64,000 nucleotides of DNA from Paracoccaceae bacterium (lineage in GTDB: Bacteria; Pseudomonadota; Alphaproteobacteria; Rhodobacterales; Rhodobacteraceae). Below, piece by piece: positions 34,661-45,559 of the stretch. Both the position numbers and the translations under genes were made by a program. Position 1 is the first letter of the stretch. Every line of letters starts with the position of its first letter. The stretch lies in NCBI GenBank assembly GCA_013214575.1, contig JABSSD010000096.1:113675-177674 (forward strand), in the 5' to 3' direction. Under the pieces are notes generated by a model. It did not search any database. It was not told the DNA's origin and worked only from the letters and a program-made list of their open reading frames with translations.

Positions 34661-34819
34661 TCGATCCCGTTCGCCATGGCAGTTGTCGGCAGCAGAACGC
34701 CGCATCTGATCTGCTTCCCCGGTTCAACCCTATCGGTCGCCCCTTGCACCAAATGGGAGGTGATCTCTCCATCGTGAACGAAGCCCGCTATCATATGGTG
34801 AATTCGAGGCAGGGGCAGC

Positions 34820-34846
34820 AAACACTGAGTTGCGGGTGTTTTTTTT
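34820..34846 (+). terminator. Weak hairpin with T8 run
   Basis: AAACAC and GTGTTT pair around a 10-nt loop and run into eight T residues. It lies 160 bp past the glycosyltransferase stop in a 294-bp stretch where I see no gene. The short stem makes it a weak terminator. Confidence 0.35.
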
Positions 34847-34954
34847 GAACCAGACTGGGGTGAAATATTGCCAAACCTCAATTGAGCGCTATGTTTGCCA
34901 CATCCATTTGAGGGCTTCGAGCAGCACAACTTTCACCTTTCAAGGGAGATTGAA

Positions 34955-35347
34955 GTGTTACGTTTCTCAAAAATGTTCATCGCAGCAAGTGTTTTAGCCA
35001 TCACATCATTGGCGGTGCCCGGCACCGGCCAAGCTCAGGATGTGGCGGCAGGCGTTGCCATCGAGGTGATGGCCGAATATCCTTCCAACACAGCGGGCGT
35101 CGAAAAAATTCTGTTCCGTAAGATTACTCTGAAACCAGGCGCCTCCTGGTCTACCACCGTGCCGGCACAGAGTGTGTGTCAAGGTACGATGGGGGAACTT
35201 CTGGTGGTCAATCACACAACCGGTGCTGAGGTTACCTTCAAAGCGGGTGACCGCTGGTCCACCATTCCCGGTCATCAAGTGACACTTTCCAACCCAGGAT
35301 CTATCGACCATGAGCACCTGTTCTACACCCTGATTGTCGCCAAATAA
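34955..35347 (+). CDS. Small secreted cupin-like protein
   Basis: About 130 residues beginning with a signal peptide cleaved near TGQAQ-D. GTG 34955 follows AAGGGAG at good spacing; ATG 34973 is an alternative. The mature part contains ITLKPGASWSTTVPAQSVCQG and TFKAGDRWSTIPGHQVTLSN, the repeating beta-strand layout of a single cupin domain. The usual metal-binding histidines are mostly absent, so it may not be an enzyme. Not assigned to a function. It lies alone between a gene-free stretch and tRNA-Gly. Confidence 0.6.
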   Translation: MLRFSKMFIAASVLAITSLAVPGTGQAQDVAAGVAIEVMAEYPSNTAGVEKILFRKITLKPGASWSTTVPAQSVCQGTMGELLVVNHTTGAEVTFKAGDRWSTIPGHQVTLSNPGSIDHEHLFYTLIVAK

Positions 35348-35562
35348 CCACCGGTGCATGGGTCTTTGTCGGGCCGGGTGAGCGGCCACCAGAAATTGGT
35401 CACCCCCAGAAACCAGTTCCCGGGGGTGCCGGTGTCAAAGCGGTGCCCTCGGCCAGGCATGAGCCATGCGTCGCTTGCCAAATGGCGGCCAAAGTACGGC
35501 AGAAGGCCGCCTCGCTGAGACAAGCATCACCTGCCGGGCAGTCCAGTGCAGGTGCAGTGGGG

Positions 35563-35636
35563 TGGAGCGGGTAACGAGAATCGAACTCGTAACTTAAGCT
35601 TGGGAAGCTCGCGTGATACCTTTTCACCATACCCGC
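35563..35636 (-). tRNA. tRNA-Gly (CCC)
   Basis: Read on the minus strand, 74 bases fold as a tRNA. The acceptor is GCGGGTA with TACCCGC, and the D-stem is GTG/CAC. The anticodon loop TTCCCAA gives CCC, and the T-arm is ACGAG-TTCGATT-CTCGT. The T discriminator and the encoded CCA are also present. The outer anticodon-stem pair is a mismatch. The U discriminator is normal for bacterial tRNA-Gly. No recombinase gene borders this tRNA. Confidence 0.9.
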
Positions 35637-35806
35637 GCTCAACTGTTGGGTATGCGATGACCTCAGAGGCGTCAAGGCCATCCGGCAGGTGCAATTGGAA
35701 ATCTGACCAAACCGGGTTGAATTCCGCAAAGCGACCCCGGGTCAATGTGGACAAAATGGGACGGGCGCACAAATCTTGCTCTTGAACATTTGCTGGGGGA
35801 AGATAA

Positions 35807-37495
35807 ATGCGCTGGAGTGCCTGGATTGCCGGGGCCACGATCATCGGGGGCCTGTCGCTTCTATGGTGTAGTCAGCCTCCGAAATTGCCTGATGTTTACA
35901 TTTTGACCGCAGGCACCATTGTGACCATGGACCCTGAACAGCCTGAGGTCGAGGCGGTGCTGATTGAAGGGGCCACTATCAAATCTGTTGGAACGCTGGC
36001 CGATCTGACATCTCAGAGCTATGCGCCGGTGATCCACCGTCAGGGTGACACGGTCATTCCCGGGTTGGTTGAGCCTCCTACCCATCCGATCGCCAGTGCA
36101 TTATTGGGGGCTGCGGTGAATATCGGCGGCTCTCGCTATGGCTCGCGAGAGGGGATTATGGCGGCATTGAACGGTGCGGCTGAGGGGATGCAGCTGACGC
36201 CGTGGATTGTCGCCTTTGGTTGGGATCCGATTGCGGTTGCCGGGCTGCAGGCGCCAACACTGGAGGAGCTGGACGCGATCTCTCCGGATAGGCCAATGCT
36301 GGTGCTGACCCAGATGCTGCACCAGGCGTTTATCAACAGTGCTGGATTAGAGGCGGCGGGAATTCCGCTGTCCAACGGTGCCGGGCTCACAGAGCTGGAT
36401 CTGGTCAATCAGGCGATTGCGGCTATTCCTCTGGCGCCGGATGCAATTATTGAACTGTTGGTTCGGCGCCAGTATCAGGCCTATGCAAAAGCAGGCTTTA
36501 CCAGCATCGGGATTGCCGGTGCGGTTGGCCGTCATCCGGATCCGGTTGGCTTTTTATACCGGATCGGTAGTGGGCGGGCAGCGTCTTTGCGCAGTTTTAT
36601 CTATCTGCTCGAGGGTCAGGAGGATGTCCGCCGAAAACCGCAAAGCAGAATTGCCGTTGTCGGTCGCAAATACTGGCTGGATGGATCGCCGTTTACCGGC
36701 GGAGCGGCAACCCGTGACGCCTATGAGGTGACGCCGCTGACAACCGAGACATTGGGATTGTCGGCAGGGCACCGGGGAGAGGTTTTGCTGCAAGAGGATG
36801 AACTGTATGAAAAATTGCGACCGCATCAGCTGGCTGGTCGCCAAATTGCGCTGCATGTGCAGGGCGAGCAGGCCATTGATGTCGCGTTGACTGTATTGGC
36901 CAGATTGGCACAGCAATTTCCCACTCCGGGTTTGACCCACCGGTTGGAGCATAATGCACTGATCACAAAAGAGCAGATTTTGCGGGCAGGGGAGATTGGC
37001 CTGTCACTGGGGTTCTCTGTTGATCACATCACCTATTACGGCGATCAGCTGCATAACCTCTTTGGGGCGTCGCGGGTTGATCGCTATATGCCTGTCGCCA
37101 CTGCGCAGTCCGCCGGGGTTGTGGTCACCCTGCACGGCGACCATCCCGCGACCTCCCTGGATCCGATGCAGACGCTGGCCACGGCGATCACCCGTAAAAG
37201 CCTGAATGGGACGGTGGTGGCAGCGGATCAATCGCTCAGCACCCGTCAGGCGCTGGCGGCGATGACCCTGAATGCCGCCAAACAGCTGGGCCAAGAGACC
37301 CAGTTTGGCTCAATCCAGATCGGTAAAAGGGCTGATTTCACCATCCTTGATGGCAACCCTCTCACCACCATCCCGGCGGATATTGCAAAATTGCAGGTGA
37401 CAGCGGTGTTGATCGACGGGCAGCCCGTCGATCTTCGCTGGATTGCTACCCTGAGCCCAGGATTGCTGTGGCGATTGCTGATGTCGCAATTCTAA
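35807..37495 (+). CDS. YtcJ-like amidohydrolase with altered metal motif
   Basis: A 562-residue member of the amidohydrolase-3 family with an N-terminal membrane or signal segment (about 5-20). Family features present are the YWLDGSP loop, LHVQGEQAID, THRLEHNALI, a late LHGDHPATSLDPM and a GSIQIGKRADFTILD end domain. The first strand should carry an HxH metal pair. Here it reads GLVEPPTHP (86-94), with Pro91 in the place of the first histidine. Activity may be changed or lost. The substrate is unknown for this subgroup. The gene is followed by the RamA-like gene, which converges on it. Confidence 0.82.
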   Translation: MRWSAWIAGATIIGGLSLLWCSQPPKLPDVYILTAGTIVTMDPEQPEVEAVLIEGATIKSVGTLADLTSQSYAPVIHRQGDTVIPGLVEPPTHPIASALLGAAVNIGGSRYGSREGIMAALNGAAEGMQLTPWIVAFGWDPIAVAGLQAPTLEELDAISPDRPMLVLTQMLHQAFINSAGLEAAGIPLSNGAGLTELDLVNQAIAAIPLAPDAIIELLVRRQYQAYAKAGFTSIGIAGAVGRHPDPVGFLYRIGSGRAASLRSFIYLLEGQEDVRRKPQSRIAVVGRKYWLDGSPFTGGAATRDAYEVTPLTTETLGLSAGHRGEVLLQEDELYEKLRPHQLAGRQIALHVQGEQAIDVALTVLARLAQQFPTPGLTHRLEHNALITKEQILRAGEIGLSLGFSVDHITYYGDQLHNLFGASRVDRYMPVATAQSAGVVVTLHGDHPATSLDPMQTLATAITRKSLNGTVVAADQSLSTRQALAAMTLNAAKQLGQETQFGSIQIGKRADFTILDGNPLTTIPADIAKLQVTAVLIDGQPVDLRWIATLSPGLLWRLLMSQF

Positions 37496-37544
37496 CGGAT
37501 CATCGCTTTGGATTCTGAAGCGACAAAAGAAACCGTACCAAGCC

Positions 37545-39581
37545 CTAGCGGCGACGTCGGCGGCGGCCGCCACCGCCATCACCACTGCCCGTGTTGAAGC
37601 TCACATTCGGCAGCGTCACCAGAGTGTTGAGGATCGGAAACGGTTCAACTGCATTTGGGATCGCCGAGGCGTTGACAAAATGCTCCTGAAACCGGGGCTC
37701 GACAGCGGTTTCGATCTTTTCGATCTGGCGCACGGTTTCCTCAATCTCACGTCGCGATTTGGTGTTCAGCAAGGCTATCCGGGCGCCGGTGCCCGCTGCG
37801 TTGCCAGCCGAGGTCACCTTCTCCAGTGGGCAGTCGGGTATCATCCCCAGCACCATCGCATGTTTGGCCGAGATATGGGCGCCAAAGGCACCGGCCAGGA
37901 CCACGCGGTCGACGGTGTCGACGCCAAATTTGTCCATCAGCAGCCGGGCACCAGAATAGAGCGCCGCCTTGGCCATCTGAATGGCGCGAATGTCGGGGTT
38001 GGTGACGGTGATCAGCGGGCTGCCCTCTGTGGTGCCGTCCCATATGACATATGAATTGGTCCTACCGTCGGCGATACAGCGCGGCGTGCCGGTTTGCTCA
38101 GCAGATCCAATCAGCCCCGAAGCATCCAGCAGGCCGGCCAGCCGCATCTCGGCAATGGCCTCGATGATGCCAGAGCCACAGATCCCGGTGACACCGGTGG
38201 TGGCGATCACCTCGGCAAAGCCGTCCTCATCCGACCAGAGATCTGATCCGATCACCTGGAACCGCGGATCTTTGGTCACCGGATTGATGCCAATGTGCTC
38301 TATGGCGCCAGGGGCGGCACGTTGGCCGGAACTGATCTGGGCACCCTCAAAGGCAGGGCCGGTGGGGGAGGAACAGGCCAGAACCTTTTCGGTGTTTCCC
38401 AGCAGGATTTCGGCATTGGTGCCGACGTCGACCACCAGCACCAGGTCTTTGGATTTGTCTGGCGCCTCGGACAGTGCCACCGCGGCGGCATCTGCCCCGA
38501 CATGGCCTGCAATACAGGGCAGAATATAGACCCGCGCTGCCGGGTGGATATCCAGCTCCAGCTCAGAGGCACGCAGCGACAGGGCATTGGAGGTGGCCAG
38601 GGCAAACGGCGCCTGTCCCAGCTCGAACGGGTCAATGCCCAGGAACAAGTGGTGCATCACCGGATTGCAAACAAACACTGTGTCGACGATCAGCGCCTTG
38701 TCGATGCCGGCCTCAGAAGCGACCTGAGCAAACAACGTGTTCATGCCGTCGCGCACCGCGCGGGTCATTTCCAAATCGCCGCCCTTGTTCATCATCGAAT
38801 AGGACACCCGGCTCATCAGATCCTCGCCAAAGCGGATCTGCGGATTCATAATGCCAGAGGAGGCCACCACCTCGCCGCTTTGCAAATCACACAGGTGCGC
38901 CGCGATTGTGGTTGAGCCAAGATCCACCGCCAGCCCATAAATCGAGCCCTCGTAGAAACCCGGCCAGATGTGCATGATTTTGGCCGGGTGAGTGTCATCG
39001 CCCAAATGCACCGCAACCGTGACCTTCCAGCCGCCTTTGCGCAAGATCGGCTGGGCGGTCCGCAGGATGTGAAAATCCGCCTGGATATTCTGCAAGGACC
39101 ACTGGACCTCCAGGGCTTCTATCAGCCGTTCCATATCCCCCGATGGCTTGTGCATATCAGGCTGTTCCACTTCGACATAGAAAAGACGGGTGGAGGGGTT
39201 CATTTCAATGTCACGGACCTCGGCCCGTTTGCGAACCACCTGTTTGTGGACCTGGCTTTCCGGCGGCACGTCGATCACGATGTCACCCTGCACCGTCGCC
39301 TGGCAGCCAAGGCGACGGCCGGCGGGCAGGCCCCGTTTGTCCTGATAGCGTTGTTCGACCTTGTTCCAGACGCTCAGCGCATCCTCTGTCACCGAGACAC
39401 CGTGCTTGGGGAATTCACCGTAAGACGGGGTGATCTGGCATTTTGAACAGATACCACGGCCGCCACAGACCGAGTCAAGGTCAACACCCAATTGTCGTGC
39501 GGCCGTTAGAACCGGGGTGCCAACGGGAAAATACCCGCGTTTGCCTGAGGGGGTGAAGACGACAAGGGGATCTGTGCTCAT
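37545..39581 (-). CDS. RamA-like corrinoid activation protein (2Fe-2S / ASKHA)
   Basis: A 678-residue protein. An N-terminal 2Fe-2S domain has Cys39, Cys45, Cys48 and a fourth at Cys93 (CGGRGICSKC...GCQ). A linker and an ASKHA ATPase-like domain follow, with LAVDLGSTTIAAHL, VVDVGTNAEILLG and VVLAGAFGAHI. This is the layout of RACE/RamA-type proteins, which reductively reactivate B12-dependent methyltransferases. No methyltransferase or corrinoid gene is beside it. The C-terminus ends with GGGG and six arginines, unusual for the family. A 17-bp direct repeat lies just upstream of its start. Confidence 0.85.
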   Translation of the reverse strand: MSTDPLVVFTPSGKRGYFPVGTPVLTAARQLGVDLDSVCGGRGICSKCQITPSYGEFPKHGVSVTEDALSVWNKVEQRYQDKRGLPAGRRLGCQATVQGDIVIDVPPESQVHKQVVRKRAEVRDIEMNPSTRLFYVEVEQPDMHKPSGDMERLIEALEVQWSLQNIQADFHILRTAQPILRKGGWKVTVAVHLGDDTHPAKIMHIWPGFYEGSIYGLAVDLGSTTIAAHLCDLQSGEVVASSGIMNPQIRFGEDLMSRVSYSMMNKGGDLEMTRAVRDGMNTLFAQVASEAGIDKALIVDTVFVCNPVMHHLFLGIDPFELGQAPFALATSNALSLRASELELDIHPAARVYILPCIAGHVGADAAAVALSEAPDKSKDLVLVVDVGTNAEILLGNTEKVLACSSPTGPAFEGAQISSGQRAAPGAIEHIGINPVTKDPRFQVIGSDLWSDEDGFAEVIATTGVTGICGSGIIEAIAEMRLAGLLDASGLIGSAEQTGTPRCIADGRTNSYVIWDGTTEGSPLITVTNPDIRAIQMAKAALYSGARLLMDKFGVDTVDRVVLAGAFGAHISAKHAMVLGMIPDCPLEKVTSAGNAAGTGARIALLNTKSRREIEETVRQIEKIETAVEPRFQEHFVNASAIPNAVEPFPILNTLVTLPNVSFNTGSGDGGGGRRRRRR

Positions 39582-39592
39582 GCGGTGCTTTC

Positions 39593-39625
39593 AAGTGTTC
39601 GTAGTTGGCAAGTGTTCGTAATTAG
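39593..39625. repeat. Two 17-bp direct repeats before the RamA-like gene
   Basis: CAAGTGTTCGTAGTTGG is followed at once by CAAGTGTTCGTAATTAG, identical at 14 of 17 positions. It starts 11 bp upstream of the RamA-like start codon on the minus strand, where an operator or leader repeat could act. In the 272 bp to guaB I see no gene. Confidence 0.55.
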
Positions 39626-39817
39626 TGCGGAAGATATGGGATTCTGCCGCAAGCGAAAGGCGCGCGACGCCATATTTTTGTTCAGTACCGGCATTTTGTT
39701 CAAACATGTGCGCAGAATGTGGAATTTTAGCCAGAAGATTATCAGATTGCCATTGGCTGCGGAGCTGCGGCAAAAAACGCCGCCGCCCCTTTCCCCCGGC
39801 GGGCATCCATGCGATAG

Positions 39818-41302
<1,485 letters not shown>

Positions 41303-41320
41303 TCAGCAGGGATACAAACT

Positions 41321-41356
41321 ATGACGACTGATAATTCAAAGAGAGCCGGGCAATGA
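41321..41356 (+). CDS. 11-codon leader frame overlapping the next gene
   Basis: ATG at 41321, behind AGGGA, opens an 11-codon frame (MTTDNSKRAGQ). Its TGA overlaps the ATG of the RsmB-type gene in an ATGA junction. The next gene lacks a good ribosome site of its own, so the short frame may serve to load ribosomes by translational coupling. The peptide itself need not be functional. Confidence 0.4.
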   Translation: MTTDNSKRAGQ

Positions 41357-42531
41357 CCCCGGCAGCGCGACTTCAGGCCGCGATTGAGATCCTGGATCAG
41401 ATTCTGGATGGGAATGCGGCCGAGAAAGCCCTGACCAGCTGGTCTCGTGGCAGCCGCTTTGCGGGGTCCAAGGATCGCGCTGCGGTCCGGGATCACGTGT
41501 TTACCGCCCTGCGTTGCCGCCGGTCTCATGCCGCTCTGGGCGGTGCCAGTACCGGCCGCGGTTTGATCGTCGGGGCGCTGCGGGACGCGGGGATTGACCC
41601 GGATACCATGTTCAACGGCGTGGGCTACGGCCCCTCTGAGCTCAGCGACGAGGAAGGTCTGACCGCGCGGTCGCCGGCCTCGGCTGCTGAAGGCCTGGAT
41701 ATTCCCGAATGGCTTTGGCCGCAGTTTTCTGCCAGCCTGGGCGATAAAGCCGAGGCGACAGCGACAGCCCTGCGCCACCGGGCGCCGGTGCATCTGCGGG
41801 TCAACAAGCTGCGCTCCAGCATTGATCAGGCCATTGAGGCGCTGGCGGTGGACGGCATAATCTGTCAGCCACATGCCGCCGCCCAAGCCGCGTTGGAAGT
41901 GACCGAGGGCGCCCGTCGCGTTCGCCATTCTGAGGCGTTTACGGCTGGGCTGGTCGAATTGCAGGATGCCGCCAGCCAGGCGGTAGTCGAGGCTTTGCCA
42001 CTGCGCGACGGCATGAGTGTGCTGGATTATTGCGCTGGCGGCGGCGGTAAAAGTCTGGCGATGGCGGCGCGGGCAAAGATATCGCTTTTTGCCTACGACA
42101 CTGTGCCGCGCCGGATGCAGGACTTGCCGATCCGGGCCGTCCGGGCGGGGGTGGATGTGACTTTGCTGGAGCCCGAGGCTCTGGCCAAGACCGGACCGTT
42201 TGATTTGGTTCTATGTGATGCCCCCTGTTCTGGGTCAGGCTCCTGGCGCCGCTCGCCAGAGGGGAAATGGCTGCTGAGTGCCGAGCAATTGCAGGACCTG
42301 CAGGACACTCAGGGCGAGATCTTGGATCTGGCGGCTCAGCTTGTCGCGCCCGGTGGGGTTCTGGCCTATGCGACATGCTCGGTCCTGGAGGCAGAAAACA
42401 CTGGTCAAATTACCCGCTTTATGGAGCGATCCTCTGGCTGGACGCTGACCTCAGAGCAGTCTTGGCTGGTGCAGGATGGCACCGATGGGTTTTATTGTGC
42501 CGTGTTGACGCGAATAGACGCTGATTGCTAG
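41353..42531 (+). CDS. RsmB/NOP-family RNA cytosine methyltransferase
   Basis: A 392-residue SAM-dependent RNA m5C methyltransferase. The SAM site is VLDYCAGGGGKSLAMAA near residue 222. Motif IV, DAPCSGSGSWRRSPEGKW, carries one catalytic cysteine. Motif VI, ATCSVLEAEN, carries the second (near residue 341). An N-terminal NusB-like helical half is visible (residues 1-80). It resembles the alphaproteobacterial second RsmB copy, which is shorter than E. coli RsmB, so the exact target in rRNA or tRNA is uncertain. It lies between guaB and cckA. Confidence 0.87.
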   Translation: MTPAARLQAAIEILDQILDGNAAEKALTSWSRGSRFAGSKDRAAVRDHVFTALRCRRSHAALGGASTGRGLIVGALRDAGIDPDTMFNGVGYGPSELSDEEGLTARSPASAAEGLDIPEWLWPQFSASLGDKAEATATALRHRAPVHLRVNKLRSSIDQAIEALAVDGIICQPHAAAQAALEVTEGARRVRHSEAFTAGLVELQDAASQAVVEALPLRDGMSVLDYCAGGGGKSLAMAARAKISLFAYDTVPRRMQDLPIRAVRAGVDVTLLEPEALAKTGPFDLVLCDAPCSGSGSWRRSPEGKWLLSAEQLQDLQDTQGEILDLAAQLVAPGGVLAYATCSVLEAENTGQITRFMERSSGWTLTSEQSWLVQDGTDGFYCAVLTRIDADC

Positions 42532-42621
42532 ATGTTGCTGGGGAAAGCTACGTTTCTTAACGTGGCCTTAACCATCTATGCCGCGAAATAGGCACTCATG
42601 AAGTCAGCTGACGGAGCCGTA

Positions 42622-44928
42622 ATGACCGGTCGCCCAAATTCTCCCGTTCCGGACCTGCGTGTTTCAGCACCTGAAACGGCGCGGCTGGCAGCCACAGTGC
42701 TGCTGGCCGTGATGATGTGTTCGGCATCCTGGATTTTCGGCTGGCCGGATTGGGTGGCGCGTGGCTTGATCGCGGTGGGCCTGACGCTGGTGGCGGTGGC
42801 CGTTTTGATGGCGCTGCAGACCCGGCTGAGGCTGCGGGCCAGAGCCATGGCCACTGATTTGCTGACCGGGTTTATTGAGAAGGACGCCAGTCCCAGTTTT
42901 GTTGCCGATGACGATGGTATTATCCACGCCCGCAATGCGGCCGCAGCACGGCGGTTTGCCGATGCGGAAAAGGAAACACTGGCGGGCACCCTGCGGGCGG
43001 TACTGGCCAATCCTTCCGCCGTGTTGTTTCGCCTTCAAAGTCGCGCCCGGGTCGAGGGAGCCGCGCAGGAAGATGTGATCACCCGCCGCGGTCATGTTCG
43101 GATGGCAGTGCATCAGATGCATGGCGGTAGTTTCCTGTGGCGGGTCGAAGATATCGCCGAGCGCAGCAGTACCGGCCGCAGCGCGGAGAGTATTCCGATC
43201 CCGATGATGACCATTGGCCGCACCGGCGCTGTTTTGTTCATGAACGAGGCGGCTCGGGCGCTGATTGGCGGTCGCATCAAATCACTGGACCGGCTGTTTG
43301 TCGACCTGCCGGTGCGATCCGGACAGATCAATACAATGACCACCGCCAATGGCCCGATCCAGGCCCTGGTGGTGGAAAATACCCGCACCCAAGGCCGCAA
43401 TGAACTGTATTTTCTGGAGACAGACGAGACTGAAAATTCCGGCTCTGGTACCAATTTTGGTGACCTGCCGGTGCCGTTTCTAAAAGTTGCACCCACCGGT
43501 GAAGTCCTGTCGGCAAACAAATTGGCACTTGGCCTTTTGGGAACCGCGAACTGCAAGGATGTGAAGCTGGGCCAATTGATGGAGGGTCTGGGCCGGCCAA
43601 TGTCCGATTGGTTGCGTGATACCGCTGATGGCCTGGCGCCAAACAAGTCGGAATTCCTGCGCTTGTCCCGCAGTGACAAAGAGGTGTTTGTTCAGGTCAC
43701 ATTGAGCCGGGCAGTCGAGGATGGCGTAACGGTGCTGATTGCTGTTCTGAACGATGCGACCGAGCTTAAAACTCTTGAGGCCCAATTTGTCCAAAGCCAG
43801 AAAATGCAGGCAATCGGTCAATTGGCGGGCGGTGTTGCTCATGATTTCAACAATCTTTTGACTGCAATTTCAGGGCATTGCGACCTGTTGTTGCTGCGCC
43901 ATGATCAGGGCGATCAGGACTACGGCGACTTGATTCAAATCCACGAGAATGCCAATCGAGCGGCGGCGCTGGTGAGTCAGCTTCTGGCATTCTCGCGCAA
44001 ACAGACGCTGCTGCCTGAAGTGTTGGATCTGCGGGACACGCTGTCCGATCTGACACATCTTTTGAACCGTCTCGTTGGCGAGAAAGTCACACTGACGCTG
44101 AGCCATGATCCGGTGATGCGATCAATCCGCGCCGACAAGAGACAGCTTGAGCAGGTGTTGATGAACCTGGTGGTAAATGCACGGGATGCCATGCCTCAAG
44201 GCGGCGAGATTCGGATCGAAACCGAAGTTGTGTCTCTGGACCGACCCATTGAACGGAACCGGGCCACCGTGCCTGCCGGCGATTGGGTGACCGTCAGGGT
44301 GCAGGACGAAGGGGTTGGCATTGACCCGGATAAAATTCAGAAGGTTTTTGAGCCTTTTTACACAACCAAACGGACCGGCGAAGGCACCGGGCTGGGTTTG
44401 TCCACGGCCTATGGCATTGTCAAACAGACCGGTGGTTACATATTTGTAGATTCGATCAAAGGATCAGGGACAGAATTCACGCTGTATTTTCCGGTCTACA
44501 AAGCATTGCCAGGAGCGGCCAAAGCGGCTGCACCAAAAGTCGAAGCAACGGTCCCCAAACATGGGGAGGGCGTTGTTTTGTTGGTTGAGGACGAAGCGCC
44601 GGTGCGGGCTTTTGCGTCCCGTGCCTTGCGATTGCGGGGCTATACTGTGCTTGAGGCTGAATCGGCCGAGGATGCATTGCGGACACTGGAAGACCCAGGG
44701 TTAAACGTGGATGTCTTTGTAACCGATGTGGTGATGCCCGGTATGGATGGCCCAAGCTGGGTACGTGAGGCCTTGAAAACCCGCCCTGATACCCGGGTGG
44801 TCTTTGTCTCGGGGTATGCCGAAGGGGCTTTTGGCGAATCGGAGCCAAATGTCCCCAACTCAGTATTCCTGGCCAAACCGTTCTCGCTCAACCAATTGAC
44901 AGAAACGGTGCACGACCAGTTGAATTGA
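42622..44928 (+). CDS. cckA: Hybrid sensor histidine kinase CckA
   Basis: A 768-residue kinase (776 if ATG 42598 is used; GGAG supports 42622). Residues 25-75 hold two membrane segments. PAS-like regions follow (VADDDGIIHARNAAA; IPIPMMTIGRTGAVLF). The phosphoacceptor His407 lies in QLAGGVAHDFNNLL, the N-box in LMNLVVNARDAMP, and the G boxes in GVGIDPD and GTGLGLSTAYG. The C-terminal receiver has Asp702 in VFVTDVVMPGMDG. CckA feeds phosphate through ChpT to CtrA, which in roseobacters controls motility and gene transfer agents. Neighbouring genes give no further clue. Confidence 0.93.
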   Translation: MTGRPNSPVPDLRVSAPETARLAATVLLAVMMCSASWIFGWPDWVARGLIAVGLTLVAVAVLMALQTRLRLRARAMATDLLTGFIEKDASPSFVADDDGIIHARNAAAARRFADAEKETLAGTLRAVLANPSAVLFRLQSRARVEGAAQEDVITRRGHVRMAVHQMHGGSFLWRVEDIAERSSTGRSAESIPIPMMTIGRTGAVLFMNEAARALIGGRIKSLDRLFVDLPVRSGQINTMTTANGPIQALVVENTRTQGRNELYFLETDETENSGSGTNFGDLPVPFLKVAPTGEVLSANKLALGLLGTANCKDVKLGQLMEGLGRPMSDWLRDTADGLAPNKSEFLRLSRSDKEVFVQVTLSRAVEDGVTVLIAVLNDATELKTLEAQFVQSQKMQAIGQLAGGVAHDFNNLLTAISGHCDLLLLRHDQGDQDYGDLIQIHENANRAAALVSQLLAFSRKQTLLPEVLDLRDTLSDLTHLLNRLVGEKVTLTLSHDPVMRSIRADKRQLEQVLMNLVVNARDAMPQGGEIRIETEVVSLDRPIERNRATVPAGDWVTVRVQDEGVGIDPDKIQKVFEPFYTTKRTGEGTGLGLSTAYGIVKQTGGYIFVDSIKGSGTEFTLYFPVYKALPGAAKAAAPKVEATVPKHGEGVVLLVEDEAPVRAFASRALRLRGYTVLEAESAEDALRTLEDPGLNVDVFVTDVVMPGMDGPSWVREALKTRPDTRVVFVSGYAEGAFGESEPNVPNSVFLAKPFSLNQLTETVHDQLN

Positions 44929-44965
44929 CCGACAAAGGCTGATTACGGCGGCGCGGGGCAACGGG

Positions 44966-45559
44966 TCAGTCAATGGAATCGTATAGGCTAAACTCTGCGG
45001 CGCAGGTTTGCCGCAACACCGTATCGACCTGAGGTGATAAGGATAGATCCATTGGCGGGCTGACATTTTGTTGTTGAAGAACAAGTGTTGTGGACAATCG
45101 GTCTTCTAGGAAATCAATCAATCTTTGTTGATGTTCATAGCGAAACAGCTGCGCGACTGCACAACCATTGGGTTGAGCTTCCAGAAATTTTGCCTGGCTG
45201 CCAATATTCGCAAACCCAGGTTGTTTGGTTTGGCAATAGGCAAGAACAAATTCGTCAAAACTCACATTGCTGGTGGAATTGTCTTTGCCATTCATAAAGG
45301 GCCGACGTCGAAACCGGTACCAGCTGCCCAGCCAACTGACCGGCTCACGCATCACTGCAACCACCTCCATCTCGGCATCGCAGACCTTTTTGAACATCGG
45401 CCGGACCCAGCGATTATACCGATAGAGCGGTGCATGCTTTAACTCGGGCGGATCGGAATAGATAATATCAGCCCGGTCCCGCAACGCAGAATGGTAAGCC
45501 GTGGTTCCGGTTTTTGGCACCGACAACAGTACCAGACGTTCTTTGAAAAAAACCAGCAT
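44966..45559 (-). CDS. Sulfotransferase family protein
   Basis: A 197-residue protein starting MLVFFKERLVLLSVPKTGTT. The PAPS 5'-phosphosulfate loop is PKTGTT (15-20). The 3'-phosphate region is VVAVMREPVSWLGSWYRFR, so it should transfer sulfate from PAPS to a small acceptor. It is short for the family but complete in core motifs. Roseobacters commonly encode several such genes, and the acceptor is unknown. The ATG at 45559 was chosen because the longer upstream frame runs over the recA promoter region and looks non-coding. Confidence 0.78.
   Translation of the reverse strand: MLVFFKERLVLLSVPKTGTTAYHSALRDRADIIYSDPPELKHAPLYRYNRWVRPMFKKVCDAEMEVVAVMREPVSWLGSWYRFRRRPFMNGKDNSTSNVSFDEFVLAYCQTKQPGFANIGSQAKFLEAQPNGCAVAQLFRYEHQQRLIDFLEDRLSTTLVLQQQNVSPPMDLSLSPQVDTVLRQTCAAEFSLYDSID

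Noticed and set aside
34621..34929. 102-codon minus-strand frame in the gap after the glycosyltransferase
   Set aside because: No ribosome site, no recognisable domain and a composition unlike neighbours. It looks like chance.
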